This document shows positions 8,515 to 20,300 of a stretch of DNA of 39,689 bases, in pieces. Source of the stretch: Patescibacteria group bacterium (GTDB lineage: Bacteria > Patescibacteriota > Patescibacteriia > Buchananbacterales > UBA6539); NCBI GenBank assembly GCA_028688055.1, contig JAQTYZ010000006.1, forward strand, positions 1-39,689, in the 5' to 3' direction. The notes under the pieces were generated by a model. It had not been told where the DNA came from. It did not search any database and saw only the letters and a program-made list of their open reading frames with translations. Positions within the stretch are counted from its first letter, which is position 1. Every line of letters begins with the position of its first letter. The position numbers and the translations under genes are program-made.

Positions 8515-11358
8515 ATGTTTAAAAACAAGCAAAAAGTTTTTGGAAAAATCGGAAATTTTTTTAGTTATAAAGCTACCATAACGGTCTTAAGTTTGGTAGT
8601 TTTATTTTTGCTTTTTTCGCCAGCGGCTAAAGCGTTGCAGACCGGACTTGAATACGGCACCGCGGCCGGACTAGGAACACAAGATCTGAGAGTGACGGTC
8701 ATGAAAATTGTCCGAATCTTTTTGGGTTTTATTGGCATTATCGCCATCATTATTAATCTTTACGCCGGCTATCTTTGGATGTCGTCAGGTGGCAATGCGG
8801 AGCAACTTGAAAAAGCCAAAAAAACTTTGCGCAATGCGCTGATTGGCTTGGTGATAATTTTTTCGGCGTTTATGATTGTCAGCTTTATTATCGGTTCTTT
8901 GGAAAAGGCCACCGGTCTTGGCAATATTCCGGGCGGCGGGCCGCCCGGGGCCTGCGAAAATTGCAGCCAGCTTGGTAATGGTATTCTCCAAAGTGTTTAT
9001 CCGGTACCGTGGGCGACCAATGTTCCGCGCAATACGGAAATAATGGTTACTTTCAAAGTGGCGATGGATGCGACGACGATTGTTAAAAGTTGTGTCACTT
9101 TGCCATGTTCGGGCGATTTAGTTTCCAATAATGTTCAGATTTATCCCAATGACAGCGGTGCAGGCGCTAAATTAACTGACACGCAGGTTTTGGCCGCGAC
9201 TAACGACGGTAAAACGTTTGTCTTTTACCCCAAGGATTATCTAGGCAACAGCGTTACTAACACGTGGTACGCGGTTAAGCTCACGAGTGATATTAAAAAA
9301 GATAATGGCCAAGTGGCGTTTACTGGTGGGTTTGGCGATTATTATTTGTGGCGTTTTGAAATTGGAACTTTTTTAGACTTAGACCCAGTTGAATTAAACA
9401 ATGTCTTTCCTCAGCCTGACGACGAAGGGGATACCTATTCGGTAAGTGCGGCCGTACCAGCGACTGGATCGGTTTATCTTAATACTTTGCCGCAAATTGA
9501 TGTGGCGGCCGCGACGAGCAACATCGTCGGCACACCAACTTCACCGAATTTAGTTATCAATGGTACTTATAATTGCACCAATGATGCATTAATTTGTGTT
9601 ACGGTTAGCGGCAGTAACGTCACGGTTAGTCCGAAAAATGTCGGGGCAGCCGATTGTTCAGCGCCGTCAATTACTGTTACCGGTTTGAATTCAGCGGCGC
9701 CGATTTCAGGCGGCGCGGCCAATATCGGCTGCGGTTTAAATTTATCATTTGCCTCCGCGCCAGTTGAAGGCAATCACTGGAGTTTTTCGGCTGTCTCAGC
9801 AAAAACCGCTGATACGTTGCGCGTTGATAGCCGGCTTTATAGTTTTGTGTCGACTAATCCCACCGGTGATCAGATCGCGCGCGCGGCGAGCACCGCCTTG
9901 CAAGCGCAAGTCATTGCCGCCAAAATTAATGACGACCATTTAGGGGTAACAGCATTCGCGGCCGGTTCGAAAATCGATTTGACCGCGACCATCGCTGGCC
10001 AGACCGGCAACGGCATTCCGTTGCAGTCGTTGGGCGGCTGGGCAACCATCACCGCAATGGGCGGTGGTGCTAACGCTGATTTAACACCGGCTACAAACCA
10101 ACAGCCGGATAAGCCCAGAAATGCCGTCATTACGCTAGATTTCAGTGAAGCGATTGATCCGTTGCAGCTTAGTCCAACCACCATTCAAATTCAATATGAT
10201 AGTGATCCGGGCGCGGGTGAAACGTGGACTAATGTCACGGGCTCATATTTAGTCAGCAATCAATATCAAACGGTTGAATTTTTATCTGATAATGCCTGTG
10301 TTGACGCTTTAGGCAATCCAGTCATTAATTCTTGTGGTGATCGGATTTATTGCTTGCCAGTTAATGATCCCACACCTTATGAGGCAACTCATTATCGCGC
10401 CATAGTCAAAGCGGCCACTTTGAAAAATTGCGCCAGCGCTGCTGACTGTAGTGATTCGAATTTTAAAGTTTGTGCCACCGCCGGCGCCGGCACGGTCTGC
10501 CAGGGCGATTTCGACGGCATTCCGGCTTTTTATCCGGTTGCTCAACAGCCAAATCCTGCCGGCCTTACTGATGCGGCCAATAATTCATTCAACGGCAACC
10601 GTAATTCCTACTTTATTAACGGGATTGTTTTTGGCCGCGCCGAAGGTCCGCAGCCGCAAAGCGGACAGCCGCCCTATAGTTTGAATGATCAGGCCGACAA
10701 TACCGGTGATGATTTAATTTGGCAATTTTACGTCAACAAAAATATTAATTTAGCACCGCCAATACTTCAGGCTATTGGTCCGCCCATCGCCGATACTAAC
10801 ACCAGTTTAGTCGATCCGATTACGGGCGAATTCAATGAGCTAATGCAATCGTCGACGCTGAAACCGGGCAGTAATTATCGTGACGGGCAGTGTTTTTGTA
10901 ATGTTGATAGCGATTGTAGTTCTACTAACAGCGAAACTTGCGATACCACTTATCATAAATGTGTCAGTGAAAATCAAAAGTATTGTGAACAAGATAAGGA
11001 GTGTGCTACCAATATTTGTGTTAATAAAAAATATCTCAGCTTAATTGATCAGACCGCGTCGCCGGCCGGTTGGTGGGTGACAAAAATCGGTTTAGATACT
11101 GTTTCACCGCACGACAATTATGCTGATCAGACTCAGGCGAATTTAAATCATACCAAGTTAATTGAAGTTACAAATTACGGTTCAGAATTCGGTTCGGGTG
11201 TTAAAGATATTTATCAGAATTGTTATTTGCCGTCTAATGGTCCGGGTTTTCCTCCGCAGCCGTCCTGTGCCGCTACCGCGGTCAAGCCTTATTGCTGTAA
11301 CGGTACGGCGTTAAGTAAAACTAGCTGGGAAGCCTCGGATTGTTTTACTGGTTATTAA
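8515..11358 (+). CDS. Secreted/surface protein with N-terminal VirB2/TrbC-like TM hairpin and extracellular Ig-like (Big_5-type) regions (947 aa)
   Basis: ALQTGLEYGTAAGLGTQDLRVTVMKIVRIFLGFIGIIAIIINLYAGYLWMSSGGNAEQLEKAKKTLRNALIGLVIIFSAFMIVSFIIGSL, then a long extracellular-type region with Cys-rich C-terminus. Confidence 0.8.
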   Translation: MFKNKQKVFGKIGNFFSYKATITVLSLVVLFLLFSPAAKALQTGLEYGTAAGLGTQDLRVTVMKIVRIFLGFIGIIAIIINLYAGYLWMSSGGNAEQLEKAKKTLRNALIGLVIIFSAFMIVSFIIGSLEKATGLGNIPGGGPPGACENCSQLGNGILQSVYPVPWATNVPRNTEIMVTFKVAMDATTIVKSCVTLPCSGDLVSNNVQIYPNDSGAGAKLTDTQVLAATNDGKTFVFYPKDYLGNSVTNTWYAVKLTSDIKKDNGQVAFTGGFGDYYLWRFEIGTFLDLDPVELNNVFPQPDDEGDTYSVSAAVPATGSVYLNTLPQIDVAAATSNIVGTPTSPNLVINGTYNCTNDALICVTVSGSNVTVSPKNVGAADCSAPSITVTGLNSAAPISGGAANIGCGLNLSFASAPVEGNHWSFSAVSAKTADTLRVDSRLYSFVSTNPTGDQIARAASTALQAQVIAAKINDDHLGVTAFAAGSKIDLTATIAGQTGNGIPLQSLGGWATITAMGGGANADLTPATNQQPDKPRNAVITLDFSEAIDPLQLSPTTIQIQYDSDPGAGETWTNVTGSYLVSNQYQTVEFLSDNACVDALGNPVINSCGDRIYCLPVNDPTPYEATHYRAIVKAATLKNCASAADCSDSNFKVCATAGAGTVCQGDFDGIPAFYPVAQQPNPAGLTDAANNSFNGNRNSYFINGIVFGRAEGPQPQSGQPPYSLNDQADNTGDDLIWQFYVNKNINLAPPILQAIGPPIADTNTSLVDPITGEFNELMQSSTLKPGSNYRDGQCFCNVDSDCSSTNSETCDTTYHKCVSENQKYCEQDKECATNICVNKKYLSLIDQTASPAGWWVTKIGLDTVSPHDNYADQTQANLNHTKLIEVTNYGSEFGSGVKDIYQNCYLPSNGPGFPPQPSCAATAVKPYCCNGTALSKTSWEASDCFTGY

Positions 11359-11379
11359 ATGAAATAAAATTTCAACCAA

Positions 11380-14300
11380 GTGATTTTTAGGACACCTAAA
11401 AAAATAATTACCAGAATTTTGCCCCTAGGGTTATTGTTAGTGGCATTTGGTTTTATTTTTGTGTCCACGGCCAATGCGTTGGAAACTGGCTTGCAGTACG
11501 GAACTTATAGCGGTTTAGGCACACAAGATTTACGGGTGACGGTGATGAATGTCATCCGAATCTTTTTAGGTTTCCTCGGTCTCATTGCCATCATTTTGAT
11601 TTTATACGCCGGTTATACTTGGATGACTTCCGCTGGTAATGAAGAAAAAATCAGTCGTGCGAAAAAAATAATTGTTAACGCGGTCATTGGTTTGGTGATT
11701 ATTCTGACTTCATTTATGATTGTCAGTTTTATCATTAACAGTTTGATTAAAGCCACCGGTGCGGATGGGGGACTTGGTGCTTGTACCGCCGACAATGCGG
11801 GTGAAATTAATGGTTGCTATATTTGTAATCCGCCAACTTGGCAGTTTGACTCAAGTCTTCCGGATTGTGATCCGACCACTGTCAAGGAATGTCACGTGAT
11901 GACTGTTACCCCGCAGGGTGACAATCGACCAATGAATAGTGTGGTTCGGGTGCGTTTTAACTATCCAAATATTACCAATACCGACGATATCACCGTTACC
12001 GGTCCGGCTGGACCGGTCAGCGGTACGGCCAACATTGTCGGTAATTTGGTTGAATTCAAGCCAACCACCAATTGTGCCGCTCCGTGGGCCGATCAAAAAT
12101 GTTTCGAGGCTAATACGACTTATCAAATTCAGATTAATACCGGTTCCATCCAATGCGGTGGCTTTAACCTGGTTTGTGGCGGCATTGGACCGGATCCATG
12201 CAGTGCGTCGTTTACGACCGGTGACTTTGTCGATACCGCCGCGCCAACGGCTCAACTAATTGTGACGCCGATTTGTCAGGGGCCGACTAATCAACTTACC
12301 GCTTTAGTTAACGACGATTATGGCATCGCCTTTGTTAATTTTATTGATGCCACTTTGGTCTTAAATACGACCGATGATAACGTCACGGTGCCGCCCCCTG
12401 AGTTCGCGGCGGTTAATTGGGATACCTCGGGTTATGCTTTAGGTAATGTTGAAGTAACAGCCAATGTCGCTGATTATGATTCCAACACCGCGACTGATTC
12501 GCAAACTTTTCAAGTTCAAGCTGCTCATTGTTGTAATGCCGTTCAAGACGCTGATGAAACCGGTTTAGACTGCGGCGGCTCAAGTTGTGAGGCTTGCGTG
12601 CCAGTGATTGAATGGGTGGCGCCTGACGATGGTGCGGTCGGTAATTTAATTACCATTCACGGTCGTCGTTTTGGCGCGGCGGCTGGTACGGTCACATTTT
12701 TGGGCGACCCGAATGACCCAGCTGATGATGTGAGTGGCGCGTTACCATCAACGGTTAATAATATTTGTACCGATTATTGGTCGGAAACCGAAATTATTAT
12801 TGTCGTGCCCCCCACGGCGATTAATGGTCCGATCCAAGTGACGCGAACTGATAGTTTGTCTGATCGAACCGACTTGGCCCCGGGAACTAAGATCGCTGAC
12901 TTTCAAGTCAATACGATTATCCGCCCAGGCATTTGTGCAATCACTCCTTTAACTTGTGCCAACGGAACTAATAATGGTGTTCTCTGCAATTCAGCGGCCG
13001 ACTGTACTGGTGGTGGCACCTGTACCGGCCAAGCGGCCGGACCGGTCGGTCACGCGGAAATTTTACAAGGAATTAATTTTAACACCACCTCCAATCAGAA
13101 TAATGTTTACTTCGCCGCGGTTTTAGCCGGTGGCAGTCCGGTTGTCACAAGTAATACAAAAATTTCTGGTATTTCTGTTCCATCAATGAGTAATGGTAGC
13201 GTCAGCGTCAGAACTCAAGATAAAGTCAGCAACGAATTTTCAAATCCGAAGTCGTTTTATGTCGGCGTGCTTGGCGGTAACCAACCCTACAGTTGTACGA
13301 CTGATCCGTCACACTTAACTTGTTCGCCTGACCAAAATGGTTGTGATCCTAATCAATATTGTAATACCCAATGTCAGTGCGAACCGCGGCAAGCTTGTGA
13401 CAATGACAATTTTGCCACGGCATCGTGTGAACCAAATCAGAATTTATGTCCACCGGGTTGGTATTGTTATAATCCGGCGGTTCAGGCGCCGGATCCGTCA
13501 AAATCGTCTTGTTATTGTTATCAATCTTTTTCGTGCAATAATCCGTCGAAGCCAGCCGACGCTAACATCCCGGCCTGTCATCCCGATACTGCCGCCTGCC
13601 CTGACGGTTATAGTTGTGATGCTAACAGTAATTGTACTTGTCAGCCTTCGAGCGGTATTACTGATGCTTCGACTTTTACTTGGTTTTTTTCAACCACATC
13701 TTTTGGTCCGCGCGTGGTGGAAAATTGCAACCGTTCGTCATCTTGTCAGACTGGTACCATCTCTTCACCGACGCCGTTTAGTCGTGAAGGTGTAACGACC
13801 GCCGGTTATCGGGTCAGTTTGGGTCGACCTGATGACGGCGCGGTGCCGATTGATTCTTTCCCGGCGGCCATGTTTACTCAAAAAATGTACAAGCCGTCAT
13901 TAAATAATACAACGGTTAAACTTTATAAATGTAACCCGGCCGACGGCAATTTTAACGCCGCTGACTGTGCCAATGAGGTTGCAAATTCATTAGTGATTCA
14001 CGACTGTAATTATTTAGACCAAGACGATGCCGATGCGACTTGTGTTGATCTTAACCCGTCTGGTTTATTAGAACAAAATCGTTGGTATCAAATTGTTTTA
14101 GCGACGAATAGTATTTTTGGTTCCAATGGTGTTAAGTTAGCCGGTAACAGTGCTGATGGTTGGTATCGCTGGGTCTTTAAGACCAGAAATAGCGCTGACC
14201 CGGGAAAAGTTGCTTGTGTTTATGTGCAGCCGGCTTATCAAACCTCAATTGCTTACGCCCAACCCAAGGATTGGTATTCCTATGTTTCGCCGCAGGATTT

Positions 14301-17300
14301 TGTTTGCGTCAATATGGACCCCAATGTCTGTAGCTGGAATTGGAAAACGAACGAGCCGGCGGCTAATCCGCGTGCTGAGATCATTAATCAAAATTTGAAT
14401 CACGCCACTTCGTCGTCACTCATTGAAACTTTGCCCAATCCACCAGTTCAGATTGTTGCTCAGTGTAGTGTAACTGGGATATTTAAAGAAGGACAGGGAC
14501 TACTTAAGATTGATTTTTCTTCCCCTTATGTAATTGAGCGATTTCCGGACTGTGGGGCGGCTTGTTTGAATGCCTCAATTGGTGCAAAATTCAGTCGCCC
14601 AATGAATGACACCAGCGTCATTAATGCGTTGGACTTATATGTTTGTTATGATGATGCAAATTGTGCCCCGTCCGTAAACAATATCGTCACCACTTTTAAT
14701 AAGCCAGCCGGCGTTGATCCTCTTGAGACTAATACTTATATTGGCAATGTCGATTGTTTTGATGCCAATGGCGACGGCAATTATGATTATTGTTTATTGC
14801 CTAATACCTACTATCGAGTTGTCATCAACGGTACGGCGATTAGTCAGGACACCAACAAGTTTTTAGTTGGGCTTAATTATGATAACCCGTTATTAAACGG
14901 CGTCGACCCAAGTCACCACAATGATTCGTATTCATGGGTCTTTAAGACGCAAACTAATTTTGGTCTCTGTTTACCAAGTAGTATTAATGTCGTGCCAGCG
15001 GATAAACTCGCCCCGGTTAATGCCAAAGTTAAGTACGGTGCCCGTCCCCGTGGGGCGGTTGATAGCTGCGATCCTAATTTTGGGCAGCGTTTAAATCCTT
15101 ATTCTTGGAGCTGGGATTGGGATTCCAATTTAACTTCAAAAAATAATCCAGTCTTTAATTTTGGCAATCCATTCTGTAGCGGTGGTGATTTAGCCGACTT
15201 TTTAACCACCAGCCTTGATGGCTATTGTCCAATTCCTCATCCTGGTCAGTTGCGCGATGGTTGCGGCAATGGTGTGGTTGAACTAGGTGAGGATTGCGAT
15301 GACGGCAACATTATTTCCGGTGACGGTTGTAGTGGGACTGAAACGGCTCAATCGTGTTTGAATGAGGGAACCGTGGCACCAACTTGTGGTAATGATGTCA
15401 TTGATCAAGGTGAGGATTGTGACCCGTCGGGAGGAAATGGTTGTGACACTAATTGTTTATGGCAGGGAATAACTAACAATAATGCCAGCGAAGGTGTTTG
15501 CGGTAACGGCCTGGTTGAAAAAACAGAAGAGTGCGACACCCCTGGTCAAAATGGTTGTACTAATTCTTGTTTGTTAACTGGTTCGGTAGTTAATCAGTCC
15601 TTGTGCGGCGACGGTCAAATTGGCGTCGGTGAGGAATGTGATGGGGGAGAATTAGCCAGCGGCGGCACGCCGTCTGACGCTGACGGTAATAATTGTTCCG
15701 CTAAGTGTTTAATCCAGAATCGCGCGGCGACCGGTATTTGTCGCTCCAATAGTAACAATACTTTCAATTTTAATTTAGGCGCTTGCGTTGGTAGCTGTCC
15801 AACAGGTTATAGCTGCGTTGAGTTAAGCGTGGCGTCTGGCAATAATAATACCGGCCCGATTTGCGGCGATGCCATTATTGAAAAAGGTGAAGAATGTGAT
15901 TTAGGTGGCATTTGCAGTGATAGCCCTAATAAGTATTGCACCATCAGTAATTTATCGGCTTGCGCTGATCCGCTAACTGCAACTTGTCAGACGCAGACGG
16001 CCAACGGTTGCAGTGATAAATGTCTCCACACTGGTTCGGTCCCAGAAACCGTCGACCCGCCCAACGTCGGACCGTACCAAATTGCGCAGACTTTTGCCGA
16101 CGGTCAGATTTACGTTCAATCATGGGTTGCCAATTATACGCCGGCTCAGGGCGGACCGCTTGGCCAAGGCTTTCTATTTATTGGTAATGGCGGTTTAGAC
16201 GGACCGGTGGTTATTGATCGTTGGCCGGATTGCGGTACGGCTTGTATTAATGCCGAAATTGGTGCGCAGTTTAGTGTTTCGATGGATACGACAACTTTTA
16301 ATGGTTCCAATATTTTTCTTTACCAATGTGCTAATGCGGCTTGTGATCTTGCTCAGGCGACCTTGATCGCGCCGATTTTAATTAGCCCCTACTGGACCAC
16401 CAATCAAAATGATACCTTTTTTATTCAGTTGCCCCCGACTTATAATGAAATTGATTATAATCACGACGGTACTATTGATGGACCGGTGCTACTACCAAAT
16501 ACCGATTATCGCGTTGTTATTAGAAATGACGTCACCAATGCCGCCGGTGATAAAAAATTAGTTGGTTTGAATTTTGATGACCCAGGTTTTAACGGTTTAA
16601 ACGGCTATGACGCGTACACTTGGACTTTCAAGACCCAACCAAATTATGATTTATGCCAAATTGGCAAAGTTCAGGTGCATCCTAACGACCTGACCACCAC
16701 GGCCAACCAAAGAATTTTGTATTTTTCTCAGCCCTGGAGCAATCCCGATCAGTGTGACCCAATCAATGGCCAGCGGCTTGATCCTTATTTCTATAGTTGG
16801 TCTTGGGATGTTAATGATTTTGATGGCTTTAATGCTGCTGATTTGGAAATACCGCTCCGTGACGGTTGCGGTAATGGTATTTTGGAATTTGGCGAAAGCT
16901 GTGATGATGGCAATTTAACGGCCGGTGATGGCTGTAATAGTCAGTGTTTATTGGAAGCCGATGTGCCGAGCGGCAATAGTAATACCTTTGCGGTCTGCGG
17001 TGATGGTGTTATTCAAGCTACGGAAGCTTGTGATAATGGAACTGAACCAAACGGCGATGATTCTGACGGGTGTACGGACATTTGTACTCTCAGCGGCGCT
17101 TTACCAAATTCTAATGCTCTGTGCGGCGACGGTATTATTGAAGCCGGCGAAGAGTGTGATACTGGCGAATTGGCTCAAGGTAAAACTCCTCAGGGCGGTG
17201 ACGCGGGTAATTGTACTGGTTATTATTTAGATAATACGAGTTCACCGCAAGCTGATTGTCAGCAGGTTAATTTCTCAACACCAGCCCAAAACCATCTGGC

Positions 17301-20300
17301 GTGGTGTTCCTGGACTGGTAACGGCTGTCAGACTCGTCCGTGTTTATTGGAAGATAAAAATACTAATGTTTGTCGTTCCGACGCCACTAATAAATTTGAT
17401 TTCAATCAGAATCCGGACCATTGCCAGACTGGTTTTCACGCTTTTAATTATTTACTAGTTACTGGCAATAACAATTACAATCAGCCGGTTTGCGGTAACG
17501 CTAAAGTTGAGTCGGGCGAGGAGTGTGACTGGGGTGGGTATATTTGTAGCGGGACAAATAATAGTTGTGATCCTGCTGATAGCAATGCTTGCGGCGATAC
17601 GCCTTCAGATTGTATTTCTATTAACCATTTATTTGGCTGCTCCGACATTTGTTTGAATACTGGTTCGTGGCGCGCTGACGGTCGCATTGATCCATATCAG
17701 TGGGTTAGGACTTTTGATGTTGCTGGTTCAGGTCAGGACGAGATTAAAGAACTGGTTAAGGCTTGGGATAGCTTCACGCCCAACGTTGTTGGCGTCGGCG
17801 ATTTAAAAGTTAAAGCCGGTTCAAACATTCCATTTGCGGTGATTGGCCATCAGCCGCCAGTTGGCGCTGATAACCAGTGTCGCAACGTCGCCATCTTTGC
17901 CCTATTTTCAAAAGAATTAAATTTATCCAGTATTTACGGCGACGGTAAAAATGATAATATGTACGTTTCAACCAGTGACGGCAACACCTTCAATTTAGCG
18001 CCTCCGCCGTCCGGCTTACCCGACGGTTTTGTGCCATCAGTTGGTTTTGTCTATCCGGGCAGTGGCGGCCATGTGGCTTTGTGGAGCGGCGCAACATTTT
18101 ACGAATCGGCCGCTGGCAGTAGTGATAATTTTACGCAAGTTTCCGCCGCGGCGTTAGTTGGTCATGGCTTACCGCCAGGCTTTAAGCCGTTATTGGGCTT
18201 CTATTCGCCACTTGACGGCGGTAAAATTTGGCTGTCCGACGGTTTTAATTTATATATTTCTTCAAACGGTGCTCCATACTCAAGAATTGATAGTGATGGA
18301 CTAGTGGCGTTGGGTTTACCGCCCACGATTCATTTTAGCCAAGGCTATTACACGGCCTTAAACGGCGGTCGCATTAATCTCTGGGCCGGTTCGACACTTT
18401 ATGAATCAGCGGCTAATACCGGTTCTGATTTCACCAAAGTAAATCTGGCCAGTCGTGGTCTGCCGGCCGGCTACAGTCCAACCGTCGCTTTTTCCCACCA
18501 GTTCAATGGCGGCTTTATTGCGCTCTGGCAAAAAGATACGATTTACACCTCGAATGACGGTGTTAGTTATCACAATAATTATTTAGCTAATATGAATTTG
18601 CCGGCTGGCTTTATGGCCACTGTTGGTTATAACGATACCATCGCCGGTTCTCCTGGTAGCGTGGTGCTGTGGGGCGATGGCAATGCCGATAACATTAAAC
18701 TGTGTCTAGGTGACTGTACCACTAACCCAACCAACTTAATTAAGAGCTATTCTTATAAACCGGTTCGCGGTAAGTGTGTTGGTCTGACTGAAACCACGTC
18801 AGGGCTTTGCAGTTATGAACAGGATGATGTCACTGGTTTTGGTATTTGCCGTTCCGATAGTGACTGTGCCGGGAGCAAAGTTGAAGTTACCGGGATTAGA
18901 AGTGATACTGGATTTTTGGCGGCCAATCAAATTTATCAATTATTTGTCAGGCCGGGAGCTAGCGGCGTCCTTAGCGCTTTTGATGACACTTTAAATAATA
19001 ATGTTTGTGATGGTGTTCCGGCTGCTAGTTGTCCGCCCACCAATTCGTTGGCGACGGCTTGGAATTTTAAAACTAATTCAGAATTCTGCAAGTGCGATTA
19101 CGTCGGCATCACCATTGATCCGACCTCGGGCGATACGGAAACCAGAAAAGACATCTTTACTTGCGCTGATGATCAGAGTTGCGGTTCGGAAACCGAGACG
19201 CCACTTGATAATGATATTGCTCCTGGTATCACCGGCAATCAGCACTTGTATGAAGCAACTTGCTACGATATTAATAATTTGACTGGCAGTCGCATCCAGT
19301 TGGCCCCCACTGGCTTATGGTTTAATTGGTTAGCTATTAGTCCAGATAAATTAATTTACCTAACGCCGATTGTTGCCCCGCCGTTGAATAATAAAATCTA
19401 CGTTACTCCTTACAACAAAAATGGTGAATCGCAGGTTAAATCATCAGCCAAGCAATATTTCTGTGCCGGGACTGACCAGATGTGTGATCAGTATAATCCG
19501 GTTGCCTGCCCAGGCTCTTGTTTAGCAAGCCAAGCGGCCATTCAGTTAATCAAGGTCACTAATTTTATTTGTCGTGATCCATGGCCGGGGGTGATTAATG
19601 GCACGCTCGAACCTTATTACGAAGACGTCGATACTAATTTTCGATTATTCTATTGTCGCGATTTTGGCACCAAGGATTTTGCTGACGACTTGCCAGCCTT
19701 GGCTTATCCGCCAACGACCTTGCAGCCAACTGGCAGTGTCATTAAGGATCTGTTATTTCCAGTCAATGGTGCCCAAGCCGGTGATGTCTTAGGTATCAGA
19801 GTTTTGCCAAACGTTTTACATTTGTCGCCCGCGACTTGGTTCCAAAGCGGACTGTGCAGCGGTTTGCCAAAAATTGAAAATGTTTGTTACAGCGACGCCG
19901 ATTGTACGGCGACCAATATTTTTACCAATGGCGGTTTTGAAAATTTGGGTGCTCACTGGAAGACTGAAGTGGCTAGCCCCAGTGCGAGTATTAGTGTTAA
20001 TTATTCCGCCGCCGCGGCCAGAAGCGGTAGTCACGGAGCTTTTTTGACAATTAATAGCTTTACAGGCTGGGGGGCACAATTGGTTAACGACGAAGATATA
20101 ATGTTAACGCCTGGCGTCTACACGGTTAGCGCCTTTGTGAAGTCGAGTAAACCAATTAAGTTTGGCGCCCAGAAGCGGGGTGAGCCTTGGACGGTTTTGT
20201 GTGAAAATGCCAACTGTAATATTGATCCAACTTCCAAACGAGGCTTGGTTTGTTCGAGCCAGCAAAAAGATTGGGAAAAATTAACTTGTGTCTTTACCTT

